A stretch of 45,513 nt of DNA, from assembly GCA_028565635.1 (NCBI GenBank), contig JAOXYB010044725.1:1-45513 (forward strand), written 5' to 3'. The stretch's first letter is position 1. Each line of letters opens with the position of its first letter. Both the position numbers and the translations under genes were made by a program. The notes under the pieces are model-generated. The model worked only from the letters and a program-made list of their open reading frames with translations, did not search any database and had not been told where the DNA came from. Shown here in pieces: positions 1 through 13,500 of the stretch. Source of the stretch: Phoronis ovalis. Lineage: Eukaryota > Phoronida > Phoronidae.

Positions 1-110
1 TCACAAAGAATAGGTTACATACGCCGCTGACGCCACCTGCGGTACAACTATATGCCCATTCACTATTACTGTGTTACCGGCTATAGCTTGTCTTTGTCTT
101 TCAAATTTAG

Positions 111-1548
111 GTGACAACCAGGACCAGCCAGTTGTTGAACAAACTGAAACACCTGATCCAAGCCAAAATGTTAATAACAACCAAGCAGATAATGCAGACA
201 CAAATGACGATGTTGATGAAAATCAGCCGCCCCCACCTGACAATGCCAATCAAGTAACGGACCAACCAGATGCTCAAGAAAATGTTAGTGAAGATCAGCA
301 GCCATTGTCTACAGAAGATACAGATCAGCAGCCTGGATCTGCAGACAATACTGATCAACTGCCACCATCTACTGAGACTGCAGATCAACAACCGCCATCT
401 ACCGAGAATGCAGATCAACAGCCACCATCAACTGAGAATGCAGATCAGCAGCCACCATCTACTGAGAGAACAGACCAGCAGCCAACATCTACAGATAATG
501 CAGATGTACAGTCACCATCTACAGAGAATGCAGATGTACAGCCACCATCTACAGAGAATGCAGATTTGGCAGACCTGCCTCCTGCTGATAATGGTGACAA
601 AAGTGCAGATCAGCCACCATCAGACAATGCAAGTGTTGATCAGCTTCCAGTAGATAATGTAGACATTACTGGTGCAAATAATATGGATAGTCAGGATGAT
701 AATGTTGATAATGCAGACAGTAAGGTTGACAGCGCTGACAGCAATGTGGAACAGCCCGCTGTTGTACAGGTATTGCTGAGATTTTACTTGACAGTGAATT
801 AATATATATTCTAATGTACAATCAACATATTTTTCAAAGTACATAATTATAAAGTCTCTACCAATAATTTGTTGTTACAGCTGCATATTTATCATATATA
901 TTATACATGTTATTAATAATATTATATTGCAATATCTAAATTAGATTTACATTTGAGAGTCATCTAATGATAAGGTATTTTGTTGATCATACTGATCCAT
1001 ATTGGTTTCTCTATTTTATACACCAAGGTAATATTCTGTTTACTTTACATATTTGTTATAGGATCAGGTACAAATGGACCAACAGCCTGCTGCTGATGGA
1101 CAGACAGATGAACCGGCAGATGTACCAGCATCACAAACTACTCAAGACCAGTCAGGAGCTCCCCAGCCAGACACTGTAGAACCATCAGATGCATCTGTAA
1201 CCAATGATAAAGTAGATGCTGCACAATCAGATAGTGTGGCACCATCAGATACAACTGTTGCAACTGAACAACCTTCAGATACAACTGAAATAACTGAACA
1301 ACCTTCAGATACAACTGATCAACCTTCAGATACAACTGATCAACCTTCAGATACAACTGATCAACATTCAGATACAACTGTAGCAACTGATCAACCTTCA
1401 GATACAACTGATCAACCTTCAGATACAACTGATCAACCTTCAGATACAACTGATCAACCTTCAGATACAACTGTAGCAACTGGTCAACCTTCAGACACAA
1501 CTGCAGCAACTGATAAGCCAAGTGCTGATCAGCAAGTAGATGCTCAGG
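111..1548 (+). CDS. CFAP44: CFAP44 acidic repeat N-terminus (exons 1 and 2)
   Basis: These two exons encode about 381 residues with almost no hydrophobic core. They are dominated by Asp, Gln, Ser, Thr, Asn and Pro and are probably disordered. Exon 1 (111-769) carries a 10-residue unit of the form [10 protein letters not shown], reiterated about 7 times with drift (30-bp DNA unit, about 360-570). Exon 2 (1062-1548) carries a 7-residue unit DQPSDTT; the SDTT core occurs 11 times between about 1240 and 1510 (21-bp DNA unit). The frame stays open throughout and joins exon 3 in phase 1, so the region is coding rather than satellite noise. Vertebrate CFAP44 has a charged N-terminus but, as far as I know, not these repeats. 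Repeat number is likely polymorphic. The start codon is not in the window. Confidence 0.85.
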
Positions 1549-4500
1549 GTAATTATCATTTCCATGTTAAGCAAGAATGTTAGATATATCTTGTGAATTG
1601 CATGATGCTAAGAGTCATTGTGTCAAGAATTATTCAAGAACTTAGATCTTTTTATACAAATCCTGAAAAAACATTTAAATTTTATGATTGGTAATAACAT
1701 GTTTGAATGTGTTAATTACTCACAATTACTAAAAACACTAAACTATTCTAATGAATGGACATTGACACTTTTAATACAGTCTGTGGTAGTTTTAGGAATC
1801 TGGGATTTTATTTTCAGCTGCACAATCCTTTCAGCATGTAGTAACAAGTAACATGTCTTATTCTGTAGAAATCATGTTTAAATTTTTGTTACAGATGGAC
1901 CTGTTGATGGACAAGATCCTAATATACGAGGGGATGAGTATGAAATCATGTCTGATGAAGTCAAACAAGGTGACAATGAGCCATTGATACCAAACAGCTT
2001 CTACTACGATTTTGAAGACCATGTCTCCAGACCCAAAATAACTGATGACTCCGGGCTTCCTTTGGATATGCTCAAACTGAAGTAAGTTTTAACATTTCCA
2101 TTACTTTTTTTCTCAAAGTCCTGTTTAGGGGTGTTCCATTCAAAATTAGATTTAGTGTCATATGGCAACACATTACATGCCTTCCAACACAACGTTTTTG
2201 ACATGGCAGACATTTTGGATTCAAGATGGCCACAAAACTTTCCACTACACATTTTCATCTTTCAAGTGTCGTTGAAGTCAGTCTGCTACTTTCCAAGTTA
2301 TCAAAGAATATGTTTTCACATGACAGGCATTTTGAATTCAAAGTGACTGCCAGCTATTTTGCATTAAATCTTTATTTCTAGAATCTAGCTAGCAAACATT
2401 GTGAAATCGGCCCTGTACTTTCCGAGTTATCAAAGAATATGTTTTTGACATGGCCGCCATTTTGGGATAAGGATGGCAAGCAACCTCTTGATAATAAAAA
2501 AAAATAATTTTAAGGTTGACTTCACAAAATTGCTTAAATCTGGACTGTCTTCAGAATTACTACTAGTATATGGATTTCAACTTTGTTGTTGGAACCCACA
2601 TATCAAGGTGTGGGAGATCTGAAAATAATTATGATATGGGGTACTGAGAGTGTATACAATTTCAATTACAGAGAAGGGGAAGTAGAAAAAGTTTCTAGTA
2701 TTGACCATCTAATTCTTATGATGTGGGTAGGGGTGAAATTAGTATAAATTACTACAATTTTTTTTTTAATGAACAGCCCTTAAAGACTATAACTAGCAAT
2801 ATAACAATGTACAAAGCTGACAAAAAAATTATTCTTGTTCTTTTCAGACATTCCTTTGGTTATGACTGTCATAAACGTGCCAACTTACATCTGCTTGATA
2901 GTCGGACTGTACTTTTTGTTGCTGGTAATGTGGCAGAAATCTTGAGTCTTCAAAATGGTGAACAGACACATATTAGGAGTACTAGTGATGGCGGTGTTGG
3001 AGCAGTGGCGGTATGTTATAATCCATACTTTGCAAATGATTTTTGTGTTATTTAATGGCCTTACAATTTGTATCTTGATGCACAATTCACAATTACTTAT
3101 TTTGTAATAATATTCCTTTGACTCGCAGGTTCATCCAAGTCGAAAATACTTTGCTGTGGCCGAGAAAGGCCAAGCTCCAAACATTAATATCTTTGAATGG
3201 CCAAGCTTGAAATTACATCGTATTCTACGAGGTGGAACACAGGAGTCGTATGCATATTGTGAATTTAGGTGAGTATATATATAGAAAATTACAGCAAATT
3301 AAGATATTCAAAATGCTGCCTTTCCTGCAGTTATCAGTAATGGGGGCTTTATGCATAAGTGAACTGTTAACACTAATTAATTTCACATGATCAATTATGT
3401 GCATAATCGCAGCCTATTCAACTATTGGTAGATGGTGGGATGAATGATGCTGCCACTTTTAACTATACGTTTGGAAAGGTGTCATTATAATAGGCACAAG
3501 ATTGTGTTACTTAACACTCAGCATTCTAGAACAACAACTTTATTCTTTAAGCTTTATACTTTAATCTTTGCATCTGAGCTGATGTTCCTCACTAATCGCA
3601 TCATGATTAAAGAAAACTAGGCTTGTCTGTATCAGAAGCAATGGTTTTAAGACCAGTATGCAGAAAAAAAAATGATGAAACACTTGTCATAACACAACTG
3701 TGTATGGTTCAGTCTTATGAACTTATCAGTTGAGTCTTCTGACTGATATTTCCAGGAGCTTGTGTGGAGCAAGTCTTATTTTTAATATCAAGAATGATCG
3801 TGTACACAGTAATCACATAAAACAAAAATTATCAAAAAATGTGGTGTATTCTCTCTTTAGTCCTGATGGAAAATTACTAGCATCAGTTGGTGGTGACCCA
3901 GATTATATGCTGACTTTGTGGAACTGGAAACAAGAACAGACTGTATTAAGATCTAAAGCCTTCTCTCAAGATGTATTCAAAGTCAGTTTCTCAACAGAGT
4001 TGGAGGGACAACTAACATCTTCTGGTACTGGCCATATCAGGTAAGCAATTCAAATAATTATAGTGACCAACAATACATATCTACACTGAAAGGTTGCTAT
4101 AGACAACTGTGGTGTTACCATTATGGCTGTTGGATTGTGGGCAGCCTGAATAAATCCACCCATTAGTGTTCTGTATCTTCTCAACTAAGGTCTGGGCTTA
4201 ACCATAGTCAATTTTTATTATATTCCTTCAATTTAACAAGAGGGAAACAATTACGTGATTAATCTTTTGCCAACCGAGATAATCCTTTTCCTCTGCGTGA
4301 TTCATCATCACCTACCACGTCTATCCTATCGTTATGACTCATTCTGAATAGGTATCGCTGGGGGAGCTTGCTTTTTGCTTAGCGGGATATAGATAAACTC
4401 TGGCAGCACATCATGTGTGTGATTGACCCCCTACCCGCTTAGTCCATTGTTATACCTATTATTGTAAGCTGCAATTTGATTGATGTCAAGACTTTCGTGG

Positions 4501-7500
4501 CACTTTATATATAAATCAAGGGATTATCATTATTCTGCTTTTGGAGATAATAAACAACAATTGACTATGGTTAAGCCCAGATGTTAGTAGAGAGGGTACG
4601 GAACACTAACGTATGGAATTAGTCAGACTGGATTGTGGGTTGCGGTGTGAATGCATTTTAAACCAGTCTCTTGAGTTCAGGGACATTTTATTGCATAGTA
4701 TGTGATATTATGAGAATATTATAATGTAATATACAGTATGGTATAGATAGAAATACTATTAATAACTAGTATTAATATGCTATTGCTATTTTATATTTTA
4801 ATTTTGGTGGCAATTAGTATGTGACATTTTTTATAGGTTCTGGAAGATGGCTGATACATTCACTGGTCTAAAGCTGCAGGGTCAACTTGGTAAATTTGGT
4901 AAAACTGAAATCACTGATATTGAAGGTTATGTTGAATTGCCTGATGGAAAAGTGTTATCTGGTTCTGAATGGGGTAACATGCTGTTATGGGATGGAGGAC
5001 TTATAAAAGGTATATGGTTCACTAAGATTTTCCCTGTTTCCTACAATTGCTGCCACCAGTGTAAAGTTTAAGTAGGAAGCTGTAGATGCTATTAAAATGA
5101 GAGCAAGTGCAATACATTTTAAAATAAAGTCTATCTGTTGTCCAGTGTGTGACATGAATTACTGTGTCCCTCAATTACTCTAAGGTACATATTTTAGTAT
5201 GATGCTCTCATCATAAGTGTCTCATTAATATCTCTAATTCAAAAGCATTTTCAATATTACAACATTCTAAAAAGTGTTGAAATCCTAATAAATGTGATTG
5301 CAAAATATGATTTGTCACTTTGTCTAATTGTTTTCTTTGAAAATAATATAAACCTATAACTGTGTTCCTGATTAATTTTCTAAATATTAAACATATTGTC
5401 ACGTATTATAGTTGAAATCTGCAGAAAGAATAAGAAACCATGCCATGTCGGACCTATTTCACAGATAGTTATGGATGAAGGAGAATTGATGACAGTTGGA
5501 GAAGATGGCTGCATTAGGGTAAGTTAAAAAAACTTATGACTTGCAAATTTGCATTAATTTTGCTATGATACATACTTATATTGTATTTTTAATTTAAAGC
5601 TATTGTTTTTGACATTACCTTAATTTTTTTTTTTAGAATATTTATGAATATTTTAGAATTTGCCAATTTCGTACTTAGGTATTTAAAAAATCAAAATTCA
5701 AGTTGTTTCAGGGTAATTTTTGTTAACTTTTACTCTTGATTCAGGCAAACGTTAGAAATAAATATGACTATTTATATAATCTAAGGTTTGGGATTTTGAG
5801 ACTATTGATACTGCGGATACAACAGATGAAGATGCAATATTTGAAATGGAGCCAATGAATGAATTGAAAGTAGGCCATGGGCATGAAGTCAGGTTACGTG
5901 GTATTACAAAGTCAGTCGATGCTGAGGAACCAACTATTTGGTTTGCCCAGGTTTGTTCCTAACTAATGCTGCAGTTCCATTAATATTTTGTAAATAGTGT
6001 ATTTAATATTGCATTGTCCACATTTACTTCACCGAGGATAACAATTTATTTATTATTAATCCATTGATTAATCCATTGAGTCAATTATCAGTCAAAAATA
6101 TCAATGGATTTAAGCAACTAAAAAAATCAGAGTGCATCATCACTAGCAAAGAGGTCAAGGTCATGTTGGAGGCTACTAATGTAAAATTTCCATGTATTTT
6201 TGGTCTTGACATCTTCTATATCCAATTATATTTTATTTATAAACTTGTCTTAGTGGAGACCATTCTAATGCATCACACAACATAATATTTATGGTATGCC
6301 TCAGGTGGTTCAAAATTAAGAGATTATTTAATTTACCATCAGTTTGTTAATGATGATTTTTATTGCAAAATTGAAATTTCTAAGTTTTTTTGTCTCCTTT
6401 TTCAGGATATGAATGGTGCAGTATGGAAGCTAGACTTGTCATTTTCACATACTTCGCAAGTCCCGGAAAAAGTGATGGCTTACCATGCTGGAGCTGTTAC
6501 TGGATGTGCTGCATCTCCAGTCAGCGATATTGTTGCAACCTGTGGTGCTGATGGTAAGTATTGTCTGTTTGCCAGTGCAAGCCTCACTGTCATAAAATCC
6601 AATGAAATATCAGTAGACTAAGTGTTGTTCAAATAATGTACTTTAATTAGCTAAATAAATTAAAATCATTCAAATATTTCAACCACCAGGGTTCATTAGC
6701 AATGAATGGATCCAATAAACGAATTTTGTAAACTAAATGATACATGGCAGCAGATATCACCATGTCTGCTATGATTCACTGCATACTTGAATTTGTAAAT
6801 TGAGCACGAGTCACATGCAATTTAATTGTCTACTGCAGCAACAGTTAGTGTTTAAACTTTCTGAATGTGTAAAATATACCCTGTAACTAGTGACATCTAT
6901 TTTTAGTTCCTGTTTTGGAAGCTCCCCATTGACATTGAAACATTGGAAGCTCAATTTCCTATTCAGTAGTTGTCCATAGTTAATTGTATTTGAACTTTAC
7001 TGGAGCTACAGTGAATAAATAAATATGTTGCCATGACAGATGCAGACTCAACTGTATTTTTTACATAAGCAACAAACATTCTCATACAGATGTCAACCAT
7101 AATTCAGTTTATTCTATTCACCATGATGCATATGCTCATAGCTTTAATGATGCTTATATTTTTAGCTTCTGTTAGAGTATTTGATTACATGAGCCAGCAA
7201 CAGTTATGTACATACAGATTCAATGTTGGTGGAACCTGTATACTCTGGGCGCCTCAAGTTGTGAGTTATTACAGAGTCTGATCTTTTTATATTTACCACC
7301 AATTGCAAGACAGTATGAATTTGATTATATTATGTTTATTTCTGTATAAAGAACACATTCAGTTGTTCTACAAACTATTTTTCGAATCTATGCGAACTAT
7401 TTCCTTTAAAAGCTTTGTGATATGTTACTTTGGACACAAATGAGAAACATGTTCCATTCAAAAACCTAAATAATTAAAACACAACACAGTTCACTTTTCC

Positions 7501-10500
7501 AGCTTTACTGAGTAGGATAAAATTGCTTGATTTTGTAAGCAACTATTTTGTGATGTACATGTGCAAATTTGTATTGTTAGTAAGGCTAACTTTTGTTTCC
7601 AATAGGTTGATCCTAAAGGAGGGACAATTATATGTGGCTTTGAAGATGGTGTGGTTCGTGTTCTTGTTGTGGCAAAGAAAGAAACTAACAAGAAATCAAA
7701 GGATGAAAGCGAATTATTGTTAGCTCAGGTTTTCAAACCCCATACTAAGAAAGTCACTGCAATGGCTTTTGATAACAAAGGAGAGATTTTAGCCACAGGG
7801 GTATGTTTTTTTGGTAACACAGATTTAGAAAATTTTTTGTTTGTTTTATAAATAAAAATACCATGGCTTGAAGAAATATCAAGACTTTAAATGTATGGGA
7901 AATTATTTCTTTTCAGATTAAGAACACCATGATGTTATCCTGTATTAATTCAAATTTCCCAGCAGTACATTAATTTTTAGAAAGAGCTTGTTTTTATTCA
8001 GTATTGTGTCTGTTTAAAAAATGACACTTCCTTTTACTGCATGCAGCATTTGTCAAAGTAAACATGCTTTCAAAACAAAAATGAAAATAAAATTCAGTTC
8101 CTTGGATTCAGTCTTCAAGCATAACTATTAGAAACATGTACTGATGAAAATGAGAATGTGGATGACAACCGTGACTATGAATGGTTATGACAGTGATTTG
8201 TTAGTTACCTGGAATGATTTTGACTATTTTACAGAACTTTTTCATGTGACAGGGTATGTGACATGACTTTTGTTTACTTTATTTTTGCAGGGTGAGGATA
8301 ACACCATTTTCTTCATGAATGTTATTGGTGAAACGCTGGAACCTATTGGTTTTATTAACATACCTGGACCTGTGTCACACCTAACGTGGTCCCCTGGAGA
8401 ATTTGTAAGTTATGCAACATATATACAATAGCTTTTCAAATGCTGAAATTACACTTATTTAACTAATATTAAAAGCATTTGTTGGTCAAAATAGATAAAC
8501 GCAAGGTTTTTAGCTCAAAGTTTGCTGTGAAAAATGAACTCATAAAAATGGCACAATAAATGATATAATTTGAAAAATGTGTACATATAATTGGTAAATA
8601 AAAATAGTTTTCAACCTGCCTGATTTTAATGTGTTAAAAGTAGGCTGGCGACAGATGCCTCTCGATTTATCCTACGTGTAGGTAAATTTTAGCATCCATC
8701 CTAAATGCATATGAAGATATTGTTTTGTTGCTTCTGAAGTTAGATAATGATACCACAATGCCTAGTCTCTGTGATGATCATACAAACAGCTTTTGGGATA
8801 GATAGCTGGCCACAATCTTATTAATCAAATTAATGTACAGTCTTTTTCAAATTCCTCCGTGTAATACTATGCCCTATTTAGACTAGACAAGTATCAAAAA
8901 TGTTTGAAGAACCAAAAACCTTGTTTATATCCAGGCAGTTTGACCAAGCCTTTAGATGTAATATTGTGTACAGTTAATTTTTAGTAAAAAAAAAAGTTTA
9001 CACACAGTCACTTATTTCTAGTGATTTCTGATAACATGTTTTAATAACAGTCTGTCTGTTTTTCAGAGTTTAAATGTTTTTTGAACTTTGCAGAAGGAGA
9101 CTACTTTATTGGTTAGCTGCTCAAATGGTTTAGTGCTTGAAATTGAAGCCCCAGAACCTGGCAAATATGACACACAGCACTCATATTTGATAACAGGAAT
9201 CAAAATGAAAACACATCAGTTCAAGAGTGTCAAATCAAGATTGAGGGTAAGTTTTTTTAAAAGGGAATTTACAAGGATGCAGTAGGCTCAGAATCCAACA
9301 CTTATTTTGCTTACAAAAGCACACATTAAACAAGGTTTATTGAAAAACAAAAAAAGACTGAAACGCCAAAATTTGAAACAGTCATGCCCGTTAAAGAAGA
9401 TTTCTTTTTGGGCTGACCTACTGATGCTGTTAACAAAAAATTCACCACAACTTTGAAACATGCCCAATTATTTTAGCATGAGGAAGAGCTTGAGAGAAAG
9501 CACCTAGAAGAAGAGGCAAGACTGAAGAAAAAGGAGGAAGAACGACGTAAATTAATTGACCGTGGTATTGAACCTCCAGAAGAAGAAGAAGAAGGTAAGA
9601 GATTGATTATAACATCGTAATACTGCATACTAAAAGTGCTGTTATCTATTCTCAGTTATTAAGTATTTATTTTAGATTTCAAACCAAAACTTTTTTAAAA
9701 GTCAAGATTTTGTTTCTTTCAATGGATTCGAGTCATCACACTATACAGTCATGCTTATTTCCAAATGATGAACAACGTAATGGCTGACTGCAAGTACCAC
9801 TTATCTTTGCTTGACATTTCACTGACTTGTATTCACCTTAGTTTTAATTTTTTAAATTGTAAAACAAAAAATGTGATTAAAAACTTCATGAACAATTTGT
9901 GAACAATCAGTAATTCATAATTATATTAACCTCCTCATTTCATTAATCTACTAACTACATTTGCTAGAATTCTGTTTTTTCCTCCGCATATTAAGATAAT
10001 GTTCTCTTTATTTAAAGTCACTGTTTTGTGTTATGCTTGGTGCTGAAATGTACAGTAGATATTGTCAAATTCTGTGCATTGAACAGATATGTATCTTATT
10101 ATTTTTTAGATATTAAATTAATACTTCTGAAAAGAAGTTAGTTGATGGTATACCAAAAATCAAATACTGACAGAGATGTTATAAATTAACCTGTCATATT
10201 TATGTTTTGTTATAAATAATTATAATTATTGTTACTAATTAAGTTACTTCTTACTTCATGTATCATAATTAAAAAGAACAACAAGTGGAAAATATAAATT
10301 TAAATGTATACATTGAGGTATATATTATATATATTTCAACCTAAAAGTGTGTTTTAGCAATTAAAATGAAGAGATAGACATGAAGATATATATATTTTTA
10401 AAAGTTAATAGTCTATTTTGTAAAATCCTGAGGATATCTTGATTGAATTTGGTCATGTGACCTGATAAAAAGCCATTTTTTGGGAAAAGTTATTCTTTAA

Positions 10501-13500
10501 ATTTAAATTTTAAAAAACAACTATGTGATAAATCGGTCCACTAACAAACTTTTAAGTTTTCATAAAAGAGCTTTACAAATACATCTACAAAGTACCAGGC
10601 CTCTAATATTTTTTTAAATTTTGTATTCACAAATTGTTACCTTTGTAGACATATGTATAATGACCTGATTTTTTTCCAAATTTGGTTGCTTATCAAGATT
10701 GTCAGACTTTTGTCAACCTTTTATCTTTTAGATTATAAACTTTAAAGTATAACCTTTGCAAAAATGTTTATTGTCTTTTGTATGTCTATCCCTTCATTTT
10801 GATTTATATGAAAGTTAAAAAAAAGAAAATTTAGCTAAATAACAATACCACTAGGCATCTCGCTGTTAGGGATGTTATACAGGAAACTGCAATCACAAAA
10901 TCAAGTAAGCGTTCTAAGTAATGGTACATGTGTAGTACATGTGGTACATGTTATAAGTCATGTTATACAGCATAGTTACAATATATTAAGTAATAATTGA
11001 GATGTTTTTAAAATTATTTTTCAGAAGAAGAGAAAAAAGAAGAGGAAGAGTGGAAGCCATTTATACCATCGGATCCCAGCCCCATCAATTTTGCATTCTA
11101 TTCTAAAGAACCAGGAAAGTTCTGGCTTTCAATGGTTAGTTAGATGTTGTTTTGCTTATTTTCCAAAAAGAGTAAAAATATAATTATTATGAAATGTTAT
11201 TAACGCAGTCAACTGTGAAATAAAGAAATAAGCTACCATGAAAGCCGTTGATATAATCACCATGTCATCAATAAAACTGATAATCTCTGGCAGAGACAAG
11301 TAACTGAATAGTCTTTTCTCATGGAGGGAGTATGTGCATCCTGTTTTTTTCTTTTGAATTTATCAATTGAAAATGGATTGCATATTTACTTGAAATTATC
11401 CATTTCAACCTATTGACATTGATTTTAATTAGAAGAAACTTTAATTTTCAGAGTGAGTTTGATGCAGGCTACCTTTATGAGTGTAAATTCTTGGAAGAAG
11501 ATGAGAAGCCCAATGTTCCAGCAGATCAGCTTTATGAACCTGTCAGAACCATTCCAGTTATAGACTCCAGTGATGTGCCTATAGCTCAAGTACATTTTGA
11601 GTAAGTAAAATCAATGAATGAAATCTGGCGGCCATGTTTACCTCAAAGTGCACCATTTCACACAATGACAAAGTGATGATTGGATGATTTGAAGGTGGAT
11701 TTATGGAGACCACACGAGGGCAAGTGTAATAGGCTAGGTGGTATTTTAGAATGACCTTGAAAAGTGGGTCAACTGTCGCTCTGAAAATTTGGCTTTTCTT
11801 GCAGCTGTCAAAACTGTGTTTGAGACTCTGACATATAGAGAGATACAGTAGTTTCATTCTATTTTTGTCCATAACTTGAAAATTTTGATCAATTCCACTA
11901 TCATGGTCAACTGGTGGCCAAGTTTCCTCTGACATAAGCTGAGATGACGCTGTCTGCCAAAACAGACTTCTTGTGTATAATGCTTAAGGTGTCATTTTTT
12001 ACTTTTAGTCAGTCACATGGTGGGCATCAAGTGATTATGGGTATGGAAGATGGCGGTATTCGCATTCAACCTGTTTCTGATCCCACAGACCTTAGCACTC
12101 TTGGTCCCTATTGGATGTTACACATGCATGATAATCATTATGGTAGAATCAACAGTATCGCTACAAGCTACGATGGACATTTCATGTTTACTTGCGCCAA
12201 TGATGGTAACTTCTTCTCGTACAATTTTATGACGCAACAAGAGATTGAAGAAAAAACGAAAGAAAACAAAGCTAAAATACCATCTGCAAGGGTAAGAAAA
12301 ACTAAATCCACTAACTTTAGAAATCTAATTACTATACAGTGTTTATGGTAGCTTTAGTGAACGAAATGTTTGCTATCAACTGTAATGAATGGTAACTTTG
12401 TGCTTACTGTAAACCAAAAAGCCAACTACATTTCGATAAACCTACATGTAGTTTTCATTAATTTTACAGAAAGAGCTTAAAGATGAAAATTTCAAGGTTG
12501 ATGATATTGATGATCCCAGTGCTTATAGGTAAGTCATTCTATGTGGAATCAGTATTGTTAGTACATGTTGTTTCAGAGGTGACTAAATAAATTTCAGCAT
12601 ACGATCAAACTTGTTCTTCAGTACTGACAACTACTGGAGGAGTACATTTAACTATAATCCTCTTGATCTTTCGTCAGCTCTAAGTAAACTCACGAAGTTA
12701 AGTAATACATATCTCTTTTTTTATACTAAAGCATTGAAGATGCCAAACAGAAATCCGAATATGACAAGATGATGCAGCTTGCTGAGGAAAAGAAACAAGG
12801 TGTACGGCGGACTATTGCTCAGCTGCGACGTCAGTTCAAAAAAATTGTTGTAAAAAACGAAGAATTGCCAAAACATTTACAGATACTAAAACAGGTAATG
12901 ATGCAGGTTTCTCCAAAGGAATTTTCGATATCCAAATATTGCTGACATTGTAAGTTTGAGCTAAATACTAGGTATAATTATTCTAGAAATTATAAATTTG
13001 GTTTTATTCCCTTTTCATTTTCAAAAAAGTTAATGAGTGTGGTATTTTAGTAAACATTTATTCAGTTATTTCTCAGGAGAGAATGTAATATTGTGAAAAT
13101 AGCATAGCAATGTGATGTTCTTGAGTATTTCAAATTGTCAATCAAATTGTTGCTACTGAAAGATTAGGGTTGGTCTTGCTAATGTGACAAAATGTTAGTC
13201 TAAATACTATAATTATGTTTAATATGTTCAAACTTGCGTGTTTCTGTCAAATTATGTTCACGTGTGATAACGTATAAGAGCACTGTATAAATTATTTTCT
13301 TGTAGGAATTTGAAATGGATCCTGAAATTAAGAAAGAACTAGAGAAACAGACACAGGAAAAGATTGAACTTGTCAAGAAAGAAATGGCCTGGGAAGCTGA
13401 GAAGCATCGTATTGCTTTAGAGAAACTGAAAGAGAGGTAAATATTATGTGTAACAGTTTCACCTATTCATATTCTTTAGATTCATTTAGCAAAAAGAAAC

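Noticed and set aside
3730-3860. Upstream extension of the frame in CFAP44 exon 6
   Set aside because: The family requires EF-SPDG continuity, which splicing at 3861 provides exactly. The upstream residues are intronic read-through.
11579-11935. 118-codon - strand frame in CFAP44 intron 17
   Set aside because: Lies mostly in an intron, has no recognisable domain and is probably chance. A TTCTTGCAG acceptor-like site near 11802 on the + strand does not lead to a phase-compatible exon that I can support.
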